Positions 1-5,332 of a DNA stretch of 5,332 nt are shown here, piece after piece. A program made the translations under genes and the position numbers. The stretch covers positions 1-5,332 of the forward strand of contig PLIQ01000110.1 in NCBI GenBank assembly GCA_003140115.1, in the 5' to 3' direction. The first letter of the stretch is position 1; every line of letters starts with the position of its first letter. This DNA is from Actinomycetota bacterium. Its GTDB lineage: Bacteria; Actinomycetota; Actinomycetes; Streptosporangiales; Streptosporangiaceae. Below the pieces are notes generated by a model. That model saw nothing but the letters and a program-made list of their open reading frames with translations, did no database searches and was not told where the DNA came from.

Positions 1-1881
1 CGCGGAACGGCGGGCCAGCGTGCGTAGCGCCGGGCCCAGACCACGCTCGGACAGGATCACCGGGTGGATCCCGCGGGAGAACTCCTGCAGTTCGGCCGCG
101 GCGTCGGCCAGTCCCGCCGCGATGCGGGACAACTCAGCTCGCGGGTCGCCCTGGCCAGCCGCGACATCGGCCTCCGCGGCGCGCGCGACCAGTCCGAGCG
201 AGACTAGCCGCTGCTGGGTACCGTCGTGCAGATCGCGCTCGATCCGGCGGCGGGCCTGGTCCGACGCGGCGACGATCCGCCGCCGCGAGGCGGCCAGCTC
301 CGACCTGCTCTCCGCATTCGCGATCGCCGTCGCCACCAGCTCGGTGAACGAGGCCAGCCGCACCTCGGCGTCCGGCGGCAGCGGCTGCTCCAGGGTCGTG
401 GCGACGCCGATCACGCCCCACAGACGGCCCTCGACCATGATCGGCGTCCCGACCGATGAGCGGATGCCCCGCTCGCGGACGGTGGCACCGAACGGGCCGG
501 AGGCATCGGCGTAGCTCTCGGTCCGGACCGCACGACCGGTCTGGTAGACGAGTGTGGAGGCGTTCTTCCCCTCAAGTTTTAGCCGGGTGCCAACCACAAA
601 GCGCCCCCCGGCGCTGGCGACGTACGTCGCCGTACCGTCGGACTCGTAACGGATCATGGCCGCCACCTCGACAAGAAACAGTCGCCCGACCTCCTCGGCC
701 ACCGCCGCGAACACCTCCTCCGGCACCGCTCCGCGCGCCACCAGCGTGGCTACGCGCCGCAGCGCGGCCTGCTCCTGCGCCAGCCGGGCGAGAGAGGCAC
801 GGCTCTCGGTGTTCGCGATCGCCGTCGCCACCAGCTCGGTGAACCCGGCTAGCTGCGCCTCGGTGTCGGCCGGCAGCGGCAGCAATCCCGGGCGGCTGAA
901 GCCTACGAGGATGCAGCCCCACAGCCGGCCCTCGACGCTGACCGGCACGCCGACCGAGGAGCGCAGCCCCCAGTCCTGGGAGGCGACCTGGCCGATCACG
1001 CCGGAGACGTCGCTGTAGTCGATCTGGGCCGGCCGGGCGGTCTGGTACACCAGCGTGGTCACGTTCCGGCCGCCGAGCGGCAGCCGTTCGCCGACCGGGG
1101 TCGGTGCCGGGGCGCCGGTTCGGGTCCAGGTGCCGACGACCTCGAGGGTGTCCTGCGGGTCGTAGCGGACCAGGATCGCGAAGTCGACGGCCAGGAGCCG
1201 GCCGACCTCCTCGGCAACCGCCGCGAACACCTGCTCCGGCGGAGTCGCCTGGGCCACCAGCGTCGCCACCCGGCGCAGCGCGGCCTGCTCCTGCGCCAGC
1301 CGGGCCAGGGCGGCACGGCTCTCGTTGTTCGCGATCGCCGTGGCCACCAGCTCGGTGAACGAAGCCAGGCGCGTCTCGGTATCCGCCGGCAGGGGCTGCT
1401 CCAGAGTCCAACCGGCGAAGATCACTCCCCACAGACGTCCCTCGACGACGACCGGCGTCCCGACCGCCGAACGGATGCCGATCTCTCGGGGAGCGGCACT
1501 GACCGGGCCCGAGGAATTATCGGCATAGCGGTCGATCCGAGCCGGGCGGCCGGTCTCGAACACGAGCGTGGTGATGCTGTGCCCCTCAAGGGGCCACCGG
1601 ATGCCAACGGGGAGGTTTGCGCCTGCCGGGCCCCAGATCGTGACGGGGGTCCCCGTACGGCCGGGCTCGTACCGAACCAGGGTCGCCAGCTCGACGCGAA
1701 GCACCTGGCCGACCTCCTCGGCGACGGCGGCGAATACCGCCTCCGGGGGTTCGCCCTGTGCGACGAGCGTGGCCACCCGCCGCAGCGCGGCCTGCTCCTC
1801 GGCCAGCTGACCCAGCCGCGCCTGATCGAGCGGGTCACGGCCCACCTCGCCATCAGGGGCGCCCGCGCCTGGCGCGTTCAC
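1..1881 (-). CDS. Triple-GAF sensor histidine kinase, second tandem copy (C-terminus outside window)
   Basis: Predicted soluble two-component sensor kinase that would autophosphorylate a His and pass the phosphate to an unseen response regulator. The frame is open for 627 codons from a GTG at 1881 to the left edge, with no internal stop when read codon by codon. A short Gly/Ala/Pro-rich leader is followed by three GAF modules at about residues 26-194, 195-366 and 367-528, each opening with a helix like LAEEQAALRRVATLVA. The HisKA_3 core follows, with H-box IERDLHDGTQQRL (His552) and the GIHPVILSERGL motif. The frame runs off after LARRSA, so the HATPase domain is not visible; by comparison with the neighbour about 117 residues are missing. 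No membrane segment is seen. The GTG is the first usable start in its frame and matches the paralogue's start. Domain family is confident; ligand and partner are unknown. Confidence 0.93.
   Translation of the reverse strand, partial: MNAPGAGAPDGEVGRDPLDQARLGQLAEEQAALRRVATLVAQGEPPEAVFAAVAEEVGQVLRVELATLVRYEPGRTGTPVTIWGPAGANLPVGIRWPLEGHSITTLVFETGRPARIDRYADNSSGPVSAAPREIGIRSAVGTPVVVEGRLWGVIFAGWTLEQPLPADTETRLASFTELVATAIANNESRAALARLAQEQAALRRVATLVAQATPPEQVFAAVAEEVGRLLAVDFAILVRYDPQDTLEVVGTWTRTGAPAPTPVGERLPLGGRNVTTLVYQTARPAQIDYSDVSGVIGQVASQDWGLRSSVGVPVSVEGRLWGCILVGFSRPGLLPLPADTEAQLAGFTELVATAIANTESRASLARLAQEQAALRRVATLVARGAVPEEVFAAVAEEVGRLFLVEVAAMIRYESDGTATYVASAGGRFVVGTRLKLEGKNASTLVYQTGRAVRTESYADASGPFGATVRERGIRSSVGTPIMVEGRLWGVIGVATTLEQPLPPDAEVRLASFTELVATAIANAESRSELAASRRRIVAASDQARRRIERDLHDGTQQRLVSLGLVARAAEADVAAGQGDPRAELSRIAAGLADAAAELQEFSRGIHPVILSERGLGPALRTLARRSA
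737..843. repeat. 107-base GAF-border repeat, copy a
   Basis: Encodes the GAF2/GAF3 junction helix of the left kinase (FTELVATAIANTESRASLAR then LAQEQAALRRVATLVA). By hand alignment it differs from copy c (3078-3184) at 4 of 107 positions. Confidence 0.85.
1253..1359. repeat. 107-base GAF-border repeat, copy b
   Basis: Encodes the GAF1/GAF2 junction of the left kinase. It lies 516 bases (172 codons) from copy a and differs from it at about 9 of 107 positions by hand count. Confidence 0.85.
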
Positions 1882-1919
1882 AAAAGTGACAGTAACACCA
1901 GGCGCATGGCGGGCAGCAA
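1882..1919 (-). promoter_or_regulatory. Putative leaderless promoter of the second triple-GAF kinase
   Basis: TACTGT (1894-1889, minus strand) fits the actinobacterial -10 pattern TAnnnT and lies 7 bases before the GTG start. A weak TTGCTG, -35-like at best, lies 19 bases further upstream (1919-1914). No Shine-Dalgarno-like purine run precedes the GTG, which suits a leaderless transcript starting at the G. The paralogue upstream has the same arrangement. Inferred from pattern and conservation only. Confidence 0.35.
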
Positions 1920-1990
1920 CGTCAGCAGCCCCGCCGATCCTGGCCGCTTGTGTCCCGGATGAACCGACTGCAGCAAGATCACAGTTCGCG
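1882..1990. other. Gap between the tandem kinases
   Basis: This 109-base spacer separates the stop of one kinase from the GTG of the next. Its distal half resembles the sequence upstream of the other kinase copy, including the 13-mer GCTGACGTTGCTG on the minus strand. In the other copy that 13-mer spans the stop codon of the preceding gene. No convincing intrinsic terminator (GC stem followed by a T run) was found, so read-through from one kinase to the next is possible. Confidence 0.6.
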
Positions 1991-4225
1991 TCAGCCGACG
2001 CCCTGAGCCAGCTCGTACTCGAGGGGAAGACCCACCGCGATGTGCGTCCCGGCCCCGGCCGCGCTGTGGACGTGGATCGAGCCGCCCAGGGCCTCGACGC
2101 GGTCGGCCAGGCCGGCCAGGCCGGATCCGCGGGCAGGATCGGCCCCGCCGATGCCGTCGTCGCGGATCGACAGCAGCAGACTCCCGTCGCGCGCGGCGAG
2201 CGACATCTCCACGAGCGAGGCCTGCGCATGCTTCATCGCGTTGGCCAGCGCCTCGGACGCGACGTAGTACGCCGCGGTCTCGATCGGCTCGGGGTACCGC
2301 TCCTGCGTCGTGACATCGAGGTCGACCGGTACCCCGGACTGGCGGGCGAGCGTCCGCAGCGCCGGGCCCAGACCACGCTCGGAAAGGATCGCCGGGTGGA
2401 TCCCGCGTGAGACCTCCTGCAGTTCGGCCATCGCGTCGGCCAGTCCCGTCGCGATGCGGGACAGATAAGCTCGCGGGTCGCCTCGGCCGGCCGCGACATC
2501 GGCCTCCGCGGTGCGCGCCGCCAGTCCCAGCGAGACCAGCCGCTGCTGGGTACCGTCGTGCAGGTCACGCTCGATCCGGCGCCGGGTCTCGTCGGCCGCG
2601 GCGACGATCCGCGCGCGCGAGGCCATCAGCTTGGCGCGGCTGTCGGCGTTCGCGATCGCGGTCGCCACCAGCTCGGTGAACGAGGCCAGGCGCGTCTCGG
2701 CGTCCGGTGGCAGCGGCTGCTCCAGGGTCGAGCCGGCGCCCATCTCGCCCCAGAGGCGACCCTCGACGACAACCGGCGTCGCGACCACCGACCGGACGCC
2801 TATTTCACGGACGAGATCGGCGAGCGAGCCGGTGGCACCGGCCTGGCTCTCGACTCGGGCCGGACGGCCGGTCTCGAACACGGCTGTGGCGATGTTGTTC
2901 CCGTCCAAGGTCCGCTGGCTACCGACGGGAATGAAGTCCACTGCCCGGCCCCAGCTGGCCACGTAAGTGACCGTACCGTCAGGCTCCAAGCGCGCCATGG
3001 CCGCCGCGTCGACCGGTACCAGCCGCGCGTACTCCTCGGTGACCGCCGCGAACACCTGCTCCGGCGCCGCCCCGTGCGCCACCAGCGTGGCCACCCGCCG
3101 CAGCGCGGCCTGCTCCTGCGCCAGCCGCGCGAGAGCGGCACGGCTCTCGGTGTTCGCGATCGCCGTCGCCACCAGCTCGGTGAAGGATGCTAGCCGCGCC
3201 TCCGTATCGGCCGGCAGCTGCTGGTCGCGGGTATAGGCCACCAGGATCAGGCCCCACGGCCGCCCCTCGACACTGATCGGTACCCCTACCGATGAGCGGA
3301 AACCCCAGCCCTGAGCGCCAGTGTTCCCGATGCTGCCGGTGACGTCGACGTAGGCGTCCAGCCGTGCGGGCCGGCCCGTGCGCAGCGTCAGCGTGCTCAC
3401 GTTCCGGCCGCCGACCTCGAACCGGCTGCCGGCCGGGCTCGGCAGAGCGCCGCCGGTGGCCGTCCACCCGCCGACGACCGTGATCATGTCCTGCGGATCG
3501 GACCGGATCAGGACCGTGTAGTCGACCTCCAGGAGCAGGCCCGTCTCCTCGGCGACCGCGGCGAGCACCTGCTCCGGCGGCGTCGCCTGGGCCACCAGCG
3601 TCGCGACGCGGCGCAGCGCGGCCTGCTCCTCGGCCAGCCGGGCCAGGGCGGCGCGGCTGTCGGTGTTCGCGATCGCGGTCGCCACCAGCTCGGTGAAGGA
3701 GGCCAGGCGCGTCTCGGTGTCCGCCGGCAAGGGCTGATCAAGGGTCGAAGCGGTGAAGGTCACCCCCCACAGACGGCCCTCGACGATGACCGGCGTCCCG
3801 ACCGCCGAGCGGATGCCTGTCTCGCGGACGGCGGCACCGAGCGGGCCCGAGGAACGATCGGCGTAGCGGTCGATCCGGACCGGGCGGCCGGTCTCGAATA
3901 CGAGCGTGGTGACGTTGTGTCCCTCAAGAGGCCACCGGCCGCCAACGGGGAGGTTTGCGCTGGCCGGGCCCCAGGTCGTGACGGAGGTCGCCGTGCGGCC
4001 TGGCTCGTAGCGGAACAGGGTCGCCAGCTCGACACGAAACAGCTGGCCGACCTCCTCGGCGACGGCCGCGAACACCGCCTCAGGGGGTTCGCCCTGCGCC
4101 ACCAGCGTGGCCACCCGCCGGAGCGCGGCCTGCTCCTCGGCCAGCTGGCCCAGCCGCGCCTGATCGGGTGACTCACGACTTATCCCCCCGTCGGGGGCAC
4201 CGGCGCCAGAATCTAGCGCGTTCAC
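1991..4225 (-). CDS. Triple-GAF soluble sensor histidine kinase (HisKA_3/HATPase_c)
   Basis: Intact 744-residue cytosolic sensor kinase. Three GAF modules (about residues 28-196, 197-367, 368-530) each start with the linker helix LA(E/Q)EQAALRRVATLVA and end in TRLASFTELVATAIAN or a close variant. The DHp region carries H-box IERDLHDGTQQRLVSLGL with phosphoacceptor His556, followed by GIHPAILSERGLGPAL, typical of the DesK/NarX class. The ATPase domain has the N-box around Asn662 (ASEALANAMKHA), the G1 motif RDDGIGGAD (688-696) and the G2 motif GSGLAGL. No signal peptide or membrane helix is visible. GAF2 differs from GAF1 and GAF3 in its central loop (GNTGAQGWGFRSS). The protein has no cysteine at all, which excludes a Cys-linked bilin or thiol sensing. 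The GTG start is supported by the matching start of the downstream paralogue; no clear ribosome binding site is present. Role is confident as a class; signal and response regulator are unknown. Confidence 0.96.
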   Translation of the reverse strand: MNALDSGAGAPDGGISRESPDQARLGQLAEEQAALRRVATLVAQGEPPEAVFAAVAEEVGQLFRVELATLFRYEPGRTATSVTTWGPASANLPVGGRWPLEGHNVTTLVFETGRPVRIDRYADRSSGPLGAAVRETGIRSAVGTPVIVEGRLWGVTFTASTLDQPLPADTETRLASFTELVATAIANTDSRAALARLAEEQAALRRVATLVAQATPPEQVLAAVAEETGLLLEVDYTVLIRSDPQDMITVVGGWTATGGALPSPAGSRFEVGGRNVSTLTLRTGRPARLDAYVDVTGSIGNTGAQGWGFRSSVGVPISVEGRPWGLILVAYTRDQQLPADTEARLASFTELVATAIANTESRAALARLAQEQAALRRVATLVAHGAAPEQVFAAVTEEYARLVPVDAAAMARLEPDGTVTYVASWGRAVDFIPVGSQRTLDGNNIATAVFETGRPARVESQAGATGSLADLVREIGVRSVVATPVVVEGRLWGEMGAGSTLEQPLPPDAETRLASFTELVATAIANADSRAKLMASRARIVAAADETRRRIERDLHDGTQQRLVSLGLAARTAEADVAAGRGDPRAYLSRIATGLADAMAELQEVSRGIHPAILSERGLGPALRTLARQSGVPVDLDVTTQERYPEPIETAAYYVASEALANAMKHAQASLVEMSLAARDGSLLLSIRDDGIGGADPARGSGLAGLADRVEALGGSIHVHSAAGAGTHIAVGLPLEYELAQGVG
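3078..3184. repeat. 107-base GAF-border repeat, copy c
   Basis: Encodes the GAF2/GAF3 junction of the intact kinase and is the closest match to copy a. A shorter related stretch at about 2645-2693 marks the end of GAF3. Confidence 0.85.
3591..3697. repeat. 107-base GAF-border repeat, copy d
   Basis: Encodes the GAF1/GAF2 junction of the intact kinase. It lies 513 bases (171 codons) from copy c and differs from copy b at about 9 of 107 positions by hand count. Confidence 0.85.
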
Positions 4226-4262
4226 AAGAGCGACACTAACCCGGTGCCGTGGCGGCCAGCAA
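4226..4262 (-). promoter_or_regulatory. Putative leaderless promoter of the first triple-GAF kinase
   Basis: TAGTGT (4238-4233, minus strand) matches TAnnnT and stands 7 bases from the GTG, exactly as in the paralogue. TTGCTG (4262-4257) is a weak -35 candidate with an 18-base spacer. No Shine-Dalgarno sequence is visible. The gene could equally be co-transcribed with the kinase ending 39 bases upstream, so this promoter is an inference. Confidence 0.35.
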
Positions 4263-4264
4263 CG

Positions 4265-5029
4265 TCAGCGGGCCGCGGCGGGCAGCCTGACCTCTACGCT
4301 GGTGCCGCAGCCCGGCGGGCTGGTCAGCGTCAGCGTGCCGCCGAGCGCTTCGGCCCGCTCCCGCAGGCCGGTCAGTCCCGAGCCGTACGGGTCGGCGCCG
4401 CCCACTCCGTCGTCGCGGACCGACAGGGTCAGCACGCCCCGGCCAGCCTCGACCCACACCATGACCACCTCGGCGTTCGCGTGCTTGGCGACGTTCGCCA
4501 GCGCCTCCGAGACGATGTAGTACGCCCCGAGCTCGACGCGGTCCGGCAGCCGGCCCGGGACCCGCGCGGTGAGGTCCACCGGGACGGGCGAGCGCCGGGC
4601 GAGGGCCTTCACGGCGGGCTCCAGGCCCCGCTCGGAAAGGATCGCCGGGTGGATCCCGCGGGAGATCTCGCGCACGTCCCGCAGCACGTCCATCAGGCCC
4701 TCGGCCACCTGCATGAGCTCCCACTTCAGCTCCGTGGCGGCGGCCGGGACCGACAGCTCGGCCGCGCGCACCTGCAGGCCGAGGGTCACCAGCCGTTGCT
4801 GCAACCCGTCGTGCAGGTCACGTTCGATCCGCTGCCTGGTTTCGTCGACGGCCGCCATGGTGCGGGCCCGGGCGGCGCCTTGCTCGATGACCCGGGCCAG
4901 CTCCACCCGGGACCGGACTCCCAGCTTGCGGAACACCCGCCGCAGATGCGAGCGGACGGTCGGCTGGGGCAGCCCCATGCGATCCGCCACGACGCGGCTG
5001 CTGAGACCGTGCGCGGCCAGGTGAGCCAC
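4265..5029 (-). CDS. LuxR-type HTH fused to a HisKA_3/HATPase histidine kinase (5' part disrupted)
   Basis: From the GTG at 5029 the frame encodes 254 residues. Residues 1-46 are a LuxR/GerE-type helix-turn-helix (SSRVVADRMGLPQPTVRSHL, then FRKLGVRSRVELARV). A short link leads into a complete DesK/NarX-type kinase: H-box RQRIERDLHDGLQQRLVTLG with His73, GIHPAILSERGL (125-136), N-box SEALANVAKHA with Asn179, G1 motif RDDGVGGAD and G2 motif YGSGLTGL. There is no receiver domain. The GTG is probably not the ancestral start: the same frame continues upstream through LSLTDAERAV, the first HTH helix, and further into GAF sequence. It is, however, the only ATG, GTG or TTG between the in-frame stop at 5197-5195 and the HTH, and no ribosome binding site precedes it. 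The kinase core looks functional; whether it is expressed, and with a whole HTH, is uncertain. It ends 39 bases before the next kinase. Confidence 0.8.
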   Translation of the reverse strand: MAHLAAHGLSSRVVADRMGLPQPTVRSHLRRVFRKLGVRSRVELARVIEQGAARARTMAAVDETRQRIERDLHDGLQQRLVTLGLQVRAAELSVPAAATELKWELMQVAEGLMDVLRDVREISRGIHPAILSERGLEPAVKALARRSPVPVDLTARVPGRLPDRVELGAYYIVSEALANVAKHANAEVVMVWVEAGRGVLTLSVRDDGVGGADPYGSGLTGLRERAEALGGTLTLTSPPGCGTSVEVRLPAAAR

Positions 5030-5332
5030 GGCCCGTTCGGCATCAGTCAGGCTCAGCCAGCTACGAGCGGGCAGGGGGCCCGGGCTCGCGCTCTCGCGGA
5101 GGCGGTGGCCGATCTCCCGGGCGGCGCGGTTGGCGAACGGGAGCAGCAGCGGACTGAAGTCCTCGGCGCTGCAGGTCAGGTCGATCGAGCCGGGTCAAGA
5201 TGCCGGTATCGGCGGCCCTGCGGTCGACGACCTGGCCGCGTGCGTCGGTGAGCAGCAGACCCACGCCGGTGCCTTCGAGCTCACCGGCCACCTGGTCCAG
5301 GATCGGGCCCGCGGCCCAGCGCAGCGGGCCGT
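5030..5332 (-). pseudogene. GAF-domain N-terminal part of the HTH-kinase gene, broken by an internal deletion and frameshift
   Basis: Two pieces of one GAF domain lie in different frames. From the right edge to about 5187 one frame reads GPLRWAAGPILDQVAGELEG then TGVGLLLTDARGQVVDRRAA and DTGILTRLD, the start of an AcoR-like regulator GAF. From about 5184 a second frame reads IDLTCSAEDFSPLLLPFANR then AAREIGHRL, the end of such a domain, and continues without a stop into the LuxR HTH. The middle, which in this family normally holds the GTN-type motif, is absent. The second frame has a stop (TGA, 5197-5195) just before the junction, so the pieces cannot be read as one protein without a frame change. 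The first frame runs on as unrelated sequence to a stop at 5061. The gene's true start lies outside the window. A sequencing or assembly error remains possible. Confidence 0.7.

Larger units (their letters stand above)
1..1930. repeat. Tandem gene duplication, left unit (partial)
   Basis: The unit covers the second triple-GAF kinase and its immediate upstream sequence. It aligns collinearly with the unit that starts near 4275, at an offset of about 2.34 kb. Similarity begins at the shared 13-mer GCTGACGTTGCTG (minus strand) upstream of each start. Modules resemble their positional counterparts more than the other modules of the same protein. The left end is outside the window. Confidence 0.8.
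1991..4275. repeat. Tandem gene duplication, right unit
   Basis: The unit covers the intact triple-GAF kinase plus its short upstream region, including the last codon and stop of the preceding HTH-kinase. That same stop-codon sequence reappears upstream of the left unit, where it ends no recognised gene. This suggests the copied segment began at or just inside the 3' end of the HTH-kinase gene. Confidence 0.75.

Noticed and set aside
572..1432. Minus-strand open frame of 286 codons
   Set aside because: It is out of frame with the second triple-GAF kinase, which is continuous across the same bases with three recognisable GAF modules. The Gly/Ala/Arg-rich product is a shadow.
1..1881. Possible frameshift in the second triple-GAF kinase
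   Set aside because: Codon-by-codon reading of the frame from 1881 to 1 shows no stop and continuous GAF and HisKA_3 homology. The gene is simply cut by the window edge.
1931..1990. Possible intrinsic terminator after the intact kinase
   Set aside because: Only short palindromes such as CTGCAG are present, with no stable GC stem followed by a T run.
1886..2410. Plus-strand open frame spanning the gap between the kinases
   Set aside because: It is mostly antisense to the HATPase domain of the intact kinase, with no domain and no ribosome binding site.
737..3697. Regularly spaced repeats as a possible CRISPR-like array
   Set aside because: The repeats are 107 bases long, more than 400 bases apart and coding; they are the conserved borders of GAF modules.
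1991..4225. Phytochrome- or heme-type GAF sensing
   Set aside because: There is no cysteine for bilin attachment and no recognisable heme-ligand motif of the DosS type; similarity is only to generic GAF modules.
4244..5251. Long plus-strand open frame of 335 codons
   Set aside because: It lies antisense to clear kinase and HTH motifs, its product is low-complexity and rich in Arg, Gly and Pro, and no domain is recognisable. It is a high-GC mirror frame.

Overview
The window comes from a very GC-rich genome with G/C-ending codons. Its DesK/NarX-type sensor kinases without membrane segments, paired with LuxR-type DNA-binding domains, suggest an actinomycete. The genus cannot be read from the sequence. 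All real coding sequence is on the minus strand, so the genes read from right to left. The long plus-strand open frames are by-products of high GC.

Layout in transcription order. (1) Positions 5332 to 4265 hold a regulator that enters from the right edge. It has a GAF-like domain with an apparent frameshifting internal deletion near 5180-5186, then a LuxR-type helix-turn-helix, then a complete HisKA_3/HATPase kinase module in the same frame. (2) After 39 bases, positions 4225 to 1991 hold an intact 744-residue soluble histidine kinase with three consecutive GAF modules. (3) After a 109-base gap, positions 1881 to 1 hold a second, closely related triple-GAF kinase. It is open throughout and is cut by the left edge inside the kinase core, before the ATPase domain.

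The two triple-GAF kinases match module by module: GAF1 resembles GAF1, GAF2 resembles GAF2, and so on. Their start regions match too, including a shared TAnnnT box 7 bases before a GTG start. This points to whole-gene tandem duplication of an ancestor that already had three GAFs. Within each gene the GAF borders carry a nearly identical 107-base repeat spaced by a whole number of codons, which would allow in-frame gain or loss of one sensor module.

Together the locus is a cluster of cytosolic sensor kinases. The GAF domains should bind small ligands or mediate dimer signalling and control autophosphorylation of the conserved His. No receiver-domain response regulator is in the window, so the partner is unknown. 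The only DNA-binding domain present is fused directly to the first kinase, which is the most unusual feature here.
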